DNA of 64,000 nucleotides, taken from NCBI GenBank assembly GCA_002914845.1, contig JXTC01000004.1, forward strand, positions 1,015,203-1,079,202, given 5' to 3'. The stretch is from Trema orientale. Lineage: Eukaryota; Streptophyta; Magnoliopsida; Rosales; Cannabaceae. The position numbers and the translations under genes are program-made. The notes under the pieces are model-generated. The model was not told where the DNA came from. It did no database searches and saw only the letters and a list, made by a program, of their open reading frames with translations. Positions 23,707 through 37,012 of the stretch are shown one piece after another; position 1 is the stretch's first letter; the number at the start of each line of letters is the position of its first letter.

Positions 23707-26186
23707 TCACACACTACAACCATTAGTGTCACTTCGTTGAATTTCAACTTCTGAGTTGCCGGGCTTGCTAACGTTTCTGGTGAAAAGCGTTTCGATCTCT
23801 TCCAAGGATCTCCCTTTAGTCTCTGGCAAAAAGAAATAGAAGAAAATCCAAGGAAAGACAGCTATTCCAGCAAACACAAACAAAGTCCCTCCTATGGTGA
23901 TAGCCTCATAGATTGATATGAAAGTCATCGAAACCGTGGCATTCATGATCCTACTCACCGCTCCACCAATACTGGTCCCTTGGGCCCTCAACCTCAAAGG
24001 AAAAATCTCAGAGCTATAAACCCACGTGACTGGCCCAATCCCAATGGCGAAAACACCACATATAGATAAACGAAAACAATGCTTAGACTAAGGGCGTACA
24101 AAAGCTTCTCCTTAGAGTGTTCCGCCATGGTCAAGCAAAACCCTAATCCGGTCAACGCAAAGATCATACCCGCCACGCTGGTCAACAAAAGAGGCCTACG
24201 CCCAACTTTGTCAAGCAAGAAAGTTGCCACTAAAGTGAAAGCGGTTTTACATAGTCCCATTCCGACCGTGGCGAGTAATAAGAGCCTGTCTTTACCGTTG
24301 ACCCCGGCTTTGGTGAACAACCTCGGGCTGTACAAAACGACAGCTTCGATTCCTGTCGTATGGTCGAAGAAATGTAGTCCGACCGAGGCAATCAAGATCC
24401 AACGGACAGCAGGCGACGGCTTCAGAGGAAGCTCTCTCCACACCCCTTCGCCGCGGCTAGTACCGGCTGGGACTTTAACGACGCCGTTTTCTTCTTCGCA
24501 GTTTTCGTCGATCCCGGCGGCGCGTTTGATGTCACGTAAACGAAGCTCGGTTTCCTCTTTTGAATCACAAACTAGGGCCAACACTTTCTTGGCGTCTCCT
24601 AAGCGACCTTGCATGACTAACCACCTTGGAGACTCAGGCATTTTCAGAATCCCTAATGCCAAGGCGACCGAAGGAACAGCCGAAGCTCCCAATATCATTC
24701 GCCAGCCGAGTTTCAACGTTAACTTTCCGAAGACAAAGTTGGACACGTAGCCGAACAAGAGTCAGAGGTTGATGCAGACTTCGGGGAGGGAGGTGAAGAA
24801 GCCTCGGGACGAGGGAGACGAGATTTCCGCCGAGTAAACCGGCGCGATCATTAAAGCAAATCCGACGGCTACGCCGGCCGTACACCTCCCGGCCGTTAGG
24901 ACGCCGTATGATGGGCCGTAGGCCATTATGATCGCGGCGAGCAAGAAGATGAGGGAGGCTAGGATGATGGTGTAGCGGTGGCCGATGTAATCTGAGATTC
25001 TTCCGGCGGCGGTGGATCCGATTAGGGCGCATAGGTTTAGTATTCCGGCGAGAATTTCGACTTGGACTTCGGTGATTTTCAGGTTTTCTTTTATGAATAT
25101 CAGGGCTCCACTGATAACTCCGGTAGACATAGAGAATATTGATTCAAAGTTATTCTTGTGAGTTGTTATAAAGTGTATATATATATGTGTATATATATGA
25201 TTCATGAATGTATCTGCTTCACATAAACATAGACGATAATTGAGAGATTATACTACAAAAATGCTAATTAAAGGCATTATATATGGTGAACGTTGCCCTT
25301 TTAAAAAAAAATATTCTGGTTAAAATTTATAACCAATCTCAGTCATTACTGATAATTAGCAAAAAGAAATATAAACCGAAATGAAATGAAATGAGAGGGA
25401 AATTGAATGGGTTTAAACTTAAAAAAAATAAAAAATTGAATTATTCTTTTAAAATTTAAGTAACTATGTAAATAATTCCCAAGTGTACTCCCCAAATAAA
25501 CAAATAGATACATGAATTGAATGGAAGAGAAAGTGAATTGCTATCCTAATTTTTATTTGGTCCATTGTGGATTAGTAAACATAGACTAAAGCTATAAAAC
25601 CCTAATGAAAAAGGACTTAGGCAAGAGTAATTTGGAGTAAAATAACTTTTTGAGAGTGTTTTGAAAAATAATTTTGCTAGAATTGTATGAGAAATATTAT
25701 AAATTTATGGTCTTTCTACGTACTCGTTACTAATTAATATGGTGATATCACTAAAATTATGACACTCCTAAAAATGCTATTTTTAAAAACTTTCCTAAAA
25801 TTATTTTTGTCCAAAATACTTCTTGCCAAGTCTATTTCCCCTAAACCAAAAGTTTTAAAACAATATGCAGCTGTATAAATAAACACAATTTTTTGGAAGG
25901 ATGTGTATATACGTACACACAAACCTAAACAGGGAATTTCGAGCAAAAACCGAAAAAAAAAAAAAAAAAAAAACTCCTGAACAGGGAATGTACAAAACAT
26001 TAGTTAATTTCACATATCATATATATATATATATACTATCCGTATATATATAGAATGAAACATATTAATACTGAAGTAGAACTTACTATAGCCAAATATA
26101 ATGGAAATAACAGAAGCGACTACGACACAGCCACTTGCATAGGAATTGATCCGTTTCGGGCTTTTCGCTCTGCTACTCTCGTCCAT
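23707..26186 (-). pseudogene. Polyol transporter pseudogene (paralogue of 28541-30218)
   Basis: Exon 1 (26186-26087) still starts with ATG and encodes 33 residues ending SVISIIFGY, exactly as long as exon 1 of the intact gene, with donor GTAAGT. Exon 2 runs from about 25124 to 23707 and covers the whole sugar-transporter fold (STGVISGALIF, SPRWLVMQGRLGDAKKVL, FLPETKGRSLEEIE). Three defects are visible. No AG acceptor precedes the expected exon 2 start. A TGA replaces a Gly codon near 24759-24761, after EVCINL. A one-base frameshift lies near 24050, so the reading continues in another frame to the stop at 23707. No working transporter can be made, although much of the reading remains intact, which points to a fairly recent loss. 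Confidence 0.88.
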
Positions 26187-27707
26187 TAGATCAATATATG
26201 TGATTACTGTTTTAATATCCTTCCCAGTAAATGTAAATGGAAATTCAAAGCTAGATAGCTAGCTCCAAACTCCGTACAGTATATCAGAGCAAAAAAACTC
26301 CGTACAGTATACAGCTCTTGTGGCACCCAATTTGTATCCGGTTTGAGGGGCGAGGGCGAGGGGTATATAATTTTCTCTAGCAATTGCGTATGTATATATG
26401 TATATATTTATAAGTCATATTTTAAGTGACACTTCTATGTTGTTAAAAGTGAAATAGTAGTGCTATGACGACATAATTAATTAAGAAACTTATTTAGATG
26501 GTTGTTATATATAGAAGCCAAATAATATTTGTCGTACTTGAAACCCATAAAATAATGCTCTAGAAACTGTCCATAGAGACTTGCGACACATTATTTATTT
26601 GTTTAATTTCGAGAAGAACCAAAATAAATATACCACAGGGCACAGATGGAATCTTAATTTAGCTTTGAACACAACCAAATAATTATTTTTCCCCGTACAC
26701 TTGTCGTGACATATTTGGAATCATCAATAATCACCCCTTCGTTAGACTATAGATGGGAATATTTTTTTGTAATCTCGCCACGTAGTATAGTTTCAAGTAC
26801 TTAATTTTGTTTACAATATTCAGCTTAAAGCTTGACGTGAAAGGAGATGTCATGGTTATTTCAATTTTTTTATTAGGAATAACTCTTAAGTAAATGAAAA
26901 GAGCTAAGTAATACCGATTAGTCGACGGTGATATATATTCAGTTTCTCATTGACCGCTTGAAAATTACATAGATCAAAATTCTTTCACTGGGAAAGCAGT
27001 TTCCATGCGATCATAAACCAAGTCTTCGTTTTAAGCAAAAAATCAAAAGAATAAACCAAATCTTCATTTGTGGACACGAAAGAAAACAAAAGAGCTAGCG
27101 TCAGCTTCAAAACCAGTTGCCAGTGAGAGTACGCCACGTCTCACCTTTACTTTTAAAAGGACAGTCAGAATTTTTTTTTCAGCCAGTTAAAGATGATAAC
27201 CATTTTTGCTTTTATATCACAATCACATAAGCCCGCTTTTGTTGATGAAAATGTGACTGCGTTAGATATACTCTTGGTTAGGTTGGTTTGTTGGATTAAG
27301 GCTGTGGTTGGCATCATGAATTCCAAAGATTGTAGGACTCAAAAGTTACTCTTGAAAGAATTTGGACGAATTCTCATAGTAATTTCTTTCCATTTGAAAA
27401 TCTTTATTGAAAATATGAACCCACTAATTTTTCTAAGAAAGTCTTTCAATATTTTTAATTTAAGAAGTAAAAATTATCTTACATAGGCCATAACAATGTT
27501 TGGTGGGTATATAATTGAGAAAATTTTCCCAATTCCTTTTCCATCATTTTTGTGAAAAATTCTCTCAATTTTTAGGATTTTTGCAATTATAAGATAACAT
27601 GCCAGTTGACAAGTGAAATAGTTCTTTTCTAACAACCATCCAATAATTGGGACAAATCGGCGCTTCAATTCTGAAAAAGGGGGTAAAACGATACCAGATT
27701 TGTAAAA
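26187..27707. other. Intergenic DNA between the two polyol transporter loci
   Basis: The part next to 26187 is the former promoter of the pseudogene. A short tandem repeat, ACTCCGTACAGTATA, occurs twice near 26269-26313. No gene seen. Confidence 0.5.
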
Positions 27708-28315
27708 ATTAGGAGTGCATACGTGAAATTTCAAATTTAAAAGGAAAAACGACAACTATCAACAAAAAGTAAAAGGCGTTATTTTGTTTAAAATTTTTTT
27801 TAAAGAAAATGTTTACTCTAAGACTACTCTCCAAAATAAGACTAGTTAATTTTTTTTATGACCTTTATACTAACGATTATAATTAGTCATGATAACCATT
27901 ACTACTGGTTAATGTCATAATGCAGTACAAAATTTTCTTTTCAAAAAGAAAAACTAAATTCTTATTTACGTCTGTTTCTCTCTTCCCGCTATTCAATACC
28001 ACTAAAAAATTAGGATCGTTCGGGTGAAATTTTAAATATAAATAATAAACGACAACTATCAACAAAAGTAAAGGCCTTACTTTGTCCGAAAAAAAAATCA
28101 TTTTGATGCAAAATTATTACTATAATAAGACTACTCTCAAAAATTAGTCTATTAAAATTTTCTTATGACCATTATACTAAAAACTATAATTAGTGATAAT
28201 ACCAATTACTATTAGTTACTCGGCCATAATTTAGTCCAAAATTTTCTTTTCAAAAAAGAAAAATTTCTTACTTCCGCCCCCATTTCTCTTCCTTCCCACT
28301 ATTCTACACCACAAC
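27708..28315. repeat. Diverged tandem duplication, about 300 bp per unit
   Basis: The unit at about 27711-28010 is followed directly by a second at about 28011-28315. Shared landmarks are CGACAACTATCAACAAAA, ATTATAATTAGT-like text, and CAAAATTTTCTTTTCAAAAA. Several small differences show that it is old. It lies just downstream of the intact polyol transporter. No coding content. Confidence 0.75.
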
Positions 28316-28540
28316 TCCCAAGGAACAAGAGCTTTCTATAACCACACTCATTCAAGGCCAAAAGTACCAACATGTTTTTTTTTTTTTGAAAAGAAAAGTA
28401 CTAACATTTTAACCATAATTAATAACCCAAAACTACAGTCCTAACCTTAATTTATCACTCTTTAGCAAACAACATACTTGATATATATTTGACATTTTAT
28501 TCATGTCACCTACATACATACATATATAATTCTATACTAA

Positions 28541-30218
28541 TTATTGCACATTATTCTTTGGTTGAATTTCTACTTCTACATTTTGAGGACTGCGACTTCT
28601 GCTGAAAACCATCTCCATCTCTTCCAATGATCTTCCTTTGGTCTCTGGCAAGAAGAAGTAGAAGAAGAGCCATGCCAAAACCGCTATTCCAGAAAACATA
28701 AAGAAAGCCCCTCCTATTGTGATAGCCTCGTAGATCGAAATAAAAGTCATAGAAATCGTGGCGTTCATAACTCTATTCACCGCCACCCCAAGACTCATTC
28801 CTTGGGCCCTCAACCTCAGAGGAAAGATCTCGGAACTATAAACCCACGTAATGGGCCCAAGCCCAATAGAGAAGAAGGCCACGAAAACATACACCGAAAC
28901 GATACTAAGGCCCAAAGCCCACAACAGCGTCTCCTTGGAATGCTCCACCATGGTCAGGCAAAACCCAAGCCCAGACAGAGCCACAACCATACCTCCTGTA
29001 CTCGTCAACAAGAGACGCCTCCTCCCAACTCTGTCGAGCAAAAACGTCGCCGTTAAGATAAACGTGGTTTTAGTAAGCCCAACCCCCACTGTAGCGAGTA
29101 AAAGCTTGTCTTTACTGGTGACCCCGGCTTTCTTAAAGATTCTCGGGCTGTACAAAACGACAGCCTCAATCCCCGTGGCGTGTTCGAAGAAATGGATCCC
29201 GATCGCCGCGATCAGGATCCATCGGACGGCCGGGGTCGGCTTGAGGATCAGCTCTCGCCAGACCCCTCTTCCCCGGCTGTTGTTAGGCACCTTGGCCAAA
29301 ACGACGTCGTTGCAATTCTCGTCGATCCCGGCCGCGACTTTGATGTCGCGGAACCGAACCCCCGCCTCCTCCGCGGAGTTGGACACCTGTAGCAGAATCT
29401 CCTTGGCCTCTCCCAGGCGGCCCTGCATGACCAGCCACCTCGGCGACTCGGGCATTCTCAGAATCCCCAACGCCAAGGCGATCGAAGGGAGGGCCGCGAC
29501 TCCCAGCATCAGCCTCCACCCGAGTTCGAGGGAGAGTTTCCCGAAGAGGTAGTTGGAGACGTAGCCGGTTAGGATCCCGAGGCTGATGCAGAGCTCCGGT
29601 AGTGACGTCAGGAATCCTCGGGAAGCGGGGGAGGAGATTTCGGCGGAATAGACGGGGGCGATCATTAGGGCGAAACCGACTCCTATACCGGCTATGCATC
29701 TTCCCGTGAGGAGGACGGGGTAGTTGGGCCCGTATCCCATGAGGACCGCTCCCAGGAGGAAGATGACGGAGGCGAGGACTATGGTGTAGCGTCGGCCTAT
29801 GTAGTCTGAGGTTCTCCCCGCGGCGAGGGAGCCGAAGAGTGCGCAGATGTTTAGGATCCCGGCGAGGACTTCCACTTCCACGTCGTTTATTTTGAGGTCT
29901 TCTTTTATGAATATCATGGCTCCACTCATGACGCCAGTGTCTGCAAAAGGCAAAAATGAGTTTAAAAAAATATATATATTAATCAGTAATTCGAGTCGAG
30001 AAAATTAGTCGAACTTGAATTGAGATACTAAAATTAGACAGAAGATTTGAATTAGAACATGAATTGAGGTACTAAAATTAGACAGAAGATTTGAATTGGC
30101 GCATACGAGAGAGCGTACCATAGCCGAATATAATAGATATCATTGAGGCAACTATGGCGCATGCACATGCATACTTGTTGAACTTTTCTACTGTGTTTTC
30201 TCCAAAACCCTCCTCCAT
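28541..30218 (-). CDS. PLT: Polyol/monosaccharide H+ symporter (PLT family)
   Basis: Exon 1 is 30218-30119 (33 codons plus one base) and exon 2 is 29940-28541; the intron is GT/AG. The product has 499 residues, as usual for the family. The Asp codon of GYDTGVMSGAMIF is split by the intron; in sugar symporters this first-helix Asp binds the proton. Major-facilitator signatures are all present: the GRRYTIVL loop, PVYSAEISSPASRGFLTSLP, PESPRWLVMQGRLGEAKEIL, DRVGRRRLLL, FPLRLRAQGMSLG and FLPETKGRSLEEME. Twelve membrane helices are expected. PLT proteins take up sorbitol, mannitol, xylitol, inositol and some sugars at the plasma membrane. Exact substrates cannot be read from sequence. The start at 30218 (MEEGFGENTV) was chosen over an upstream in-frame ATG because of the family N-terminus and the TATA box about 97 bp upstream. 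Confidence 0.95.
30017..30103. repeat. 44-bp tandem duplication in the PLT intron
   Basis: Two adjacent copies start GAATTGAG(A/G)TACTAAA at 30017 and 30061. I see one or two differences in the shared part. Intronic, with no effect on coding. Confidence 0.85.
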
Positions 30219-30314
30219 TTTGGAACAATAATTAGGGTTTCTGATCTTTGGCGCGTGGTCAGGTTTATGAAATGGTTGAAATTTGTACAAGTAAGGCTGC
30301 ACTTGGATCAAATG

Positions 30315-30322
30315 TATTTATA
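30315..30322 (-). promoter_or_regulatory. TATA box of the PLT gene
   Basis: TATAAATA on the minus strand, 97 bp upstream of the ATG at 30218. This leaves a leader of about 65 bp if transcription starts 30 bp downstream. Confidence 0.6.
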
Positions 30323-31612
30323 GGAGATCAGAGGGATAAGGTATGGAAGGTACGTAATGCTTTGTATATATAGGTTGTGTACAGCTAAATATTGTCTTGT
30401 GCTACCCCACTGTGTTAGTTTTCTCAAACATGCACAACATAGGTTTTTGATATAGTTTAAGATTTTTTTTTTTTTGAGATTAGGAAAAAGGGAAGAAGAA
30501 GATAATGCTCAAAGTGATGACACAGCTACTTAAATTATAAAGATAGAATAGCTAGAAACAGCACTGAGCCTAATATAGAAGGTTAATTACCGACATTTTA
30601 GAAGTTTCAACGCCAAACATAACATCAGGAACAGGGCCAATTAATTGCCACATATCATTTTGTTACTAATTACCTGATTATTTGATTTTGATTTGGATAA
30701 GAGCGACATGTAATCCCGCCTGTATAAATTGTCTGATCACCCCGATTCAATTGCCACTTGCCGAGGCATATTCTTTGAACTTTGAAAATTGAACATTACG
30801 GCCAAAATGTACATTCTATATTAAGTACTTACTAGCTAGCTAGTTGTAACTTATTTTGTTGAAAATATGGTTTCAAACTCCTTTTTGTGAAAAGTGGTTG
30901 GTAAGCTATATAAAAAAAGTTCACAAAATTCCTTCAAAAAAAAGTTAACATTTTTTTGTTATTTAAATTAAATCTAAAGTGAATGAAAGTGGTTGGCGCA
31001 TATTGAAAATGAAATGTTTGACTCAGCCTGTATACATTGATCATTTTACACGAGGCAGGGCCTTGTATTGCTTATTAATTAGGTGGTAAAAGTTGTTCTA
31101 TATTTCTTTTTGATAGCATCTTTTTTGGCTGAAGATTTCTTTTTGATGGTTATGATATATATATATATATATGCGAATGAATTTTGTGGTTTTCGTCTTT
31201 CAGTGTCGTACTCGATCGTTGTACTTATTGCATATACGGTGCAATAGAGATTAGAGAAAGACATTTTGGGTGCATGCTTCATGGGGACCATATACGTGAT
31301 GTATGTGAAAAATGCATGCTTGATTTTGGGACCTACATTCAAGATTTTTAAGCATCATTATTGGTCTGGTATGAAACAAAAGACAAGTCTTGAATTCAGA
31401 AAAATTTCTCTACGTGGAAAAGAGACTATCTACAACCTTGGGTAAAGAAATAGAGGAAGATTTAACCAGTCAAGATAATCAATTACGTATGAATTGATAA
31501 AAAAAAATATATGTGTATATTTCAAAGCTTGGAAAAAATTACACAAACACAATTGTTTTTCTATTTTCCCCTTTAAAAAAAAAAACCACACCAATTAGTA
31601 GCTTTATTTTTA
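30323..31612. other. Intergenic DNA upstream of PLT
   Basis: AT-rich promoter-side DNA with no gene. The open frame at 31079-31342 has no protein-like content. Confidence 0.5.
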
Positions 31613-31784
31613 GGGGATGGCTACGGTAGGGGCGTCCTTACGTAAGGTCATGCCTTAATTATCGTTGGATGGGAATCTGTGGAGAATAACGGGAATCTGT
31701 GGAGAATCTATTTATATACAGATTCCCATCCAACGGTGAATAGACAGGGCCCTACGTAGGGGCGCCCCTACTGTAGACGCGCCC
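31613..31784 (+). mobile_element. 172-bp Mutator-type MITE, copy 2
   Basis: Starts GGGGATGGCTACGG and ends GTAGACGCGCCC. It is flanked by a perfect 9-bp duplication TTATTTTTA (31604-31612 and 31785-31793). It is the same family and length as 12903-13074 but inverted, with few base differences. The long internal inverted repeat is intact. The exact 9-bp duplications at both copies make the borders secure. Confidence 0.9.
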
Positions 31785-31793
31785 TTATTTTTA

Positions 31794-34700
31794 ATTAGAT
31801 CTCTATCAACTTTTTTTTGTTATGTGCAGCTTATTTTAATTAATAATCTGAGCTATATATTGTTTAATGCTAATTAAGCATATAATCTGACCAAAAAATA
31901 GTTGGCACATCTAAATTCCCGTATCAAAATCTGATCTTTCGAAACTTAAAAAAGCTTTGTTTACACAGTAGTCAGATCCCATGAAGTTTTCTAACAAGAA
32001 AAATGTTAGAAGCTCAATAAGAAGCACCAGGTGGGAAGCTTCAAACACAAAAATAATATTATTTTCGCCAAGCGTTACCGATCAATTACTCAAGTTATTA
32101 CTCTCTTTTGTTTATTACCCAAACCTTCAGGCATGACTAATTTGTTTCTTTTTTAATTCGTCTTCTGTTTTCTCTTTTTGCTTGGCAAAGTTTAATTGCG
32201 CACGTAATTTTCTGTTATGATCTTCTACGCGTTGCCGACATGTTCATGTATATCCTTTAGAAACCACTCTCCGAAGTGGGTTTCATGTTTCAGATATAAA
32301 TAATTTACTCGTGAAATATGTGAATATGAATAGAGAATTATGTCTAATTATAATAAATCATTAAAAAAAAAAAGGTTAGCTCACGTACGAGAAACTGTAA
32401 GAAAATATTTAAATCGTCAGCCTTCTTTGTTTGACTCATCCTGATATGATTATTGATCGTTGGGGTTGCGCTAACTCCTTACAAGGGAAACTATGCTTTA
32501 TGGGCCAAGTATCTTATTTACAAGAAAAGCAATGCTCCTTCATTTTGTTTATTGGACATGTGGACCAATTAACCGAAAGGAGGTGGTCAATTCCAGTTTG
32601 GACTCATATATATACCATATTGTTAAATATAATATTTTAATTATGTTGTAAGTCTCAAGATTATGTATTTACCTAATAAACCTAACTTTGCAAGTAAGAC
32701 TATAATTGTCTAAAAGTGTGATTATATGCATACATCTGGTGGAACAACTTCTCTGAAATGACCAGCACTTTCTCCTCAAAATTATCTTATCAATCATAGT
32801 ACATGCGAGGTACAATTACTTGCAACAATATACATATGTATACATATATATATACACCCAACAATATATATCAATTATATTGCTAAAATAAATTCTATTA
32901 AATTCGGTTTCTACGTACCTTCATTCATTTAAAATAAAATATGTGTACCATAAACATGTTAAATTACAGAAAAGGGAAATTATTGTTGATTTTTTTTCCC
33001 AAAAAAAATTACATGGAAAATCTGTTACATAATCATGTCGATTTTGATGCTAAAAGACTTTTATGTAAACCAAAATGTTACTAATTAGAATAAGACAGAA
33101 AGTCGTTATCAGCATATACAGAAAGAGATCATGAGAGAAACTAGAAAATATCAACCTGTACCTTTGGAAAAAGCAAGGTTAGGAATTAACTACGTACAAA
33201 GCAAAAGCATAAAGAAAAGCAAATATAGAAACTATAATTTGATCAAAGGAGATTCTTTTAGCAAATAGCCACTACGGCACGTACGTACCATTTCTAACAT
33301 CGACAATGGGTGTGATATGTAGAGATATGTAGGGCCAAATAAGGCTTTGGAACATCATATATTGGAAACAAATGTATCTGATCCAAAAGTCGAAGGACAA
33401 CAAGAAGAAATCAAGTTGATCAAGTGCCAAAGTGTAAGAAATGGAAGGTAGGCTCTCTATTCTTGGAATATTCCTCTATACATAGTGTTAAAATGCACAC
33501 ACATATATAAAATAAGCATCAAATACCAACATTATAAGTTCTTTAGAAGAAGAAAACAACCAACATTAGACGCACGTAAACTTAAATATCTTTTTCCGGA
33601 TCGTACTTTTTTTCTTTAAGATCTCTAAAGCTTTCCAAAAAAACAAAAAAACAAAAAAACAAAAAAAACGACCAAAAAAAAAAGAAAAAGAAATTTACAG
33701 TTTCATGTTTTTTCTTCCCTTTTTTCCCCCTTATAAGACATATTTTAGTTAAAAAGCAAAAGATGTTTCAGGATTCAAATTTTTTTTTAAATATAACTTA
33801 TTCGGATATTTTTCGGATAACTTTTGAGATAACACATATTATTAAGTTCCTGCTATTCGGAGGTTAGGTTCGAAACGGGGTTCGCGCAGATTAAACATGG
33901 GATTAAGTTCTCAGACCTCTACCCCAAGCCCCCAATCCTCCCTATAGCGGGTTCCACACTACTCCATTCGGTGGGGCTAGGGTGACGTGTTCCACATCTC
34001 AGTGAGATAGGGTATGCAGTAAACATTCCCGATGCGAGGTTGAATGCTCCTATGATCATGTCCAGAAAGAATTGTCATGCAGGTCGTCCTCCTTCTCTTC
34101 TTTTTATTATAAAAAGTACCAATATTATTACTATTTTCTTTGTTTAAGGGACCACACTTATTTTCTGACTCATCGATCATCGGAAAGAAATTCTGAATCA
34201 TTCAAATAACTATAAAGTTAATTTGTAATAGACTAGACTAATAGGTTTGTATCGAATTTATAACGTTACAGTTTACGCACACTTTGGACTTGTAGAAGGA
34301 AGAGAAAACTTAAGGTAGTTAAGTTTGTGTCACACGTAGATATGGGCCTTGAGATAAGGCCGTATTGCTATAAACGAGAGACCACATAATGATCCATAAA
34401 AGAAGTGGGTCCGATGGAGCCTGGACCAATTTACGATAGCCACTATTGGGCTAACAAGAAGGGGGAACTAATACAAGTGACCCACCCTAAATTTTTTTAA
34501 AAATAATAACAAAAAGGGAAGAATACGTGGAAAAAATGGGACAATAAACGTTGTGAATTAAAGAACATTGGCTCCGAAAAGGACAAAGTTAAAAAAGGAA
34601 AAAGGGAAAAGAAAAGACAGTTGCATATAAAGATGATTTTGTTTCCTTGGATCCTTCCCTTCCTTGTGTTGGCGAGAAAGTGTGATATAAACAAAAGAGA

Positions 34701-36072
34701 GAGAGCTTCTTTATATTGAGCATTGACTTCTCCTCGAGTCTACTCTGTCTAGACATTTTTAATGAACACCAAACAAACGAAAGCTAGCTAGGCTCATTTA
34801 TTTCGCGCTCTCTAAAGACTGTATAGAACTATAGATCTGATATATGCTTTGAACGGGAATAGGGTTGAGCTAGAGACTTAACATATCGCCAAAACTATAT
34901 ATAATATATATTTATATATGTCTGTGAATATCATATAAGACAAGCGGAATATAGAACTTTGAAGTTTAAGCACTTGTAGTGATATTACATATAGTCAAGA
35001 ATGTGTTTCTATAACGTATTGGTAGATTAGGTTAATTATTAAGAGGCGTAAACGACAGAAAAGGAAAGGTTACTTTGCAAAAGAAAAAAATTCAAATAAG
35101 AGAGGGAACAAAAAAAAAATAGAATTTTTTGTGATGTGTTGTTATTTTTATTTATTTTATTGCTTAAAAGAAGAGTACTTTGATTCATGTTATCCAAGAC
35201 TTCCAAACAGTTTCTTTATTTATTTGACTAGGAATTAGTTGCAACCGTCATTTCCCATCCTTTACCACCAGGAGCCTAAGGAAATCACCACTCGTAATTA
35301 GGCCCCAGATAGGCGCCAGCCTGTCAGTTACAGCCTAGTACAGGTTTTTATTTTTTTTTGGCTCTACTTGCGCTGCTGGTGATTTTCCCCAAACTTTCCC
35401 CATCATATCTTAGGTCCCCAAATTTTTTTCATATCATTTGGATCCCTATATTATTGATTCTTATCACACATTACTACATTAGTCCTTGATAACATTTTCT
35501 GTTAATTTTTGTTGTTAAACACGCACTTACTCCTCACGTGAGCTTTTCTCAACGGTATTTTGTGGAAATTTTGTAGTTTTTTCTTTTCTTTGCCAGCATC
35601 CCCATGAACCATAGCTAGTATGATCTCCTTCTGCTATTTCGGACAACAGAGCCTAAATCCACCCACCTTACTCTCTTTATTAAGCTTGTATTAGCATAAC
35701 TCAGGTGGCTGCCATGAGAGAGCTTTATCTTTCCTCCAGCTTGCACTTATTTATTCGACCCGACTCCTTGTAAATAATTTATATTCTATAGTCCCTTTCA
35801 AAACAACTTTTTGATATCTTCTAAAACATGATGCACTACTACTGAATGCCTTTCAAATCATAATATCCGCATTATAACGAAAATGAGACACAATGTCATG
35901 ATCAACGAAAACATTATGCTTTTCAGACTTGCCTTACACCATCTACAAATTTAAAGTACGACACCTAAATGCAGCATTGCAATCAATTAAAATATGACAA
36001 ACAGTTTTAATTTCCTCATTGCACATACTATTCTAATTTTCAATAAACCTAAATCCATTTAAATTTAATACT
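31794..36072. other. Long AT-rich intergenic region
   Basis: About 4.3 kb without a gene. An (A7C)n-like stretch lies at about 33639-33668. GC-richer sequence at about 33850-34040 contains GGTTCGAAACGG, a weak match to a tRNA-type B box, but I found no A box or SINE structure. The short open frames show no recognised domain. Confidence 0.5.
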
Positions 36073-36077
36073 TATAT

Positions 36078-36629
36078 TGTCACGACCTAAAATTCGGGCC
36101 AGAGGTAGAAGGAGAATTTCACTTAGATGAAAAATTCCTTGATTTATTTTATAAAGGTCTTAAAAGTTTCAGTTTTATAAAACATTCAATTTAAACAAAA
36201 TATTTGGAATTTCATTCCATGAACCTCTCCCACAATTCGCATACACCATTAAACATAGATTGAATGGTAATTGAAAAACATAATTCAGATTAAAGTCCAA
36301 GTATCATCATCATCCACAACAAGCATCAAATACCAAAATGGCATACATAAAGTCCACATACATAATAGAAAGTAGTAATCTTAGTTTAATGCTAAATCAA
36401 ATCCAAACAATCCAAACACTGCACTAAGTTTCTATTATTACCAAGACAGCAAACTATAGTCAGAGATAGCCTCTTAATCCTTTTGATCACCCAAGTCGCA
36501 CTAAACACCACCTGAGGAAGGAATGTAGGGGGTGAACATACAATGCCCAGAAGAAAAGTAGTTACCTAGATGGAAAACATTTTAGTGATGGAAAATTCCT
36601 GCATGGTTAGTTTAAATCCAATACATACA
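36078..36629 (-). mobile_element. Gypsy-type LTR, probably solo, minus orientation
   Basis: Starts TGTCACGACCTAAAATTCGG, the complement of the GGTCGTGACA end common to many gypsy LTRs. The candidate right end is CATACA at 36629. The flanks TATAT on both sides would give a 5-bp duplication, but the region is low-complexity TA, so this could be chance. GGGGGTGAACATACAATG (36528-36545) is the complement of the LTR 3'-region style seen at 19400-21600. No internal region is attached. Confidence 0.5.
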
Positions 36630-37012
36630 TATATAATAGTCCAAAACCAGAAATCCATGTGTGTATATATATAAATAAAATAGTATAAGTAAAACTATCT
36701 AATTCATATGCACATGACACAAATCAACCCATGCCCATGAGCTCACATGCTACCCCAAGTGATATAAACTTTTTTTATTAATAGAAAGTTTTTCTTATAT
36801 ATAATGGATACTAAAAAAAATAGTGATAGCATTAAATTTTTTTGATGCTGATAAATAGCATTAAATTTTTTTGGCCAACCACCAAACTAATCATCACCGT
36901 AGGATATAGATCTAACGGGTTAAACTTTTGTAACTATCCATGGGTAAATATTGTTGTAACCATTTAAACCAAACTCATATATATATAGAGGACTTCTCAA
37001 TATATATATATA
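36630..37012. other. Intergenic DNA
   Basis: AT-rich, with several TA runs. Nothing recognised. Confidence 0.45.

Noticed and set aside
24079..24750. Long plus-strand open frame of 223 residues
   Set aside because: It is the antisense of the polyol transporter pseudogene and has no protein-like content.
28851..29552. Long plus-strand open frame of 233 residues
   Set aside because: Antisense shadow of the intact PLT gene, whose codon bias keeps stops out of this frame.
33850..34040. GGTTCGAAACGG and GC-richer DNA that could be a tRNA-derived SINE
   Set aside because: The A box and defined ends could not be found, so the match is too short to call.
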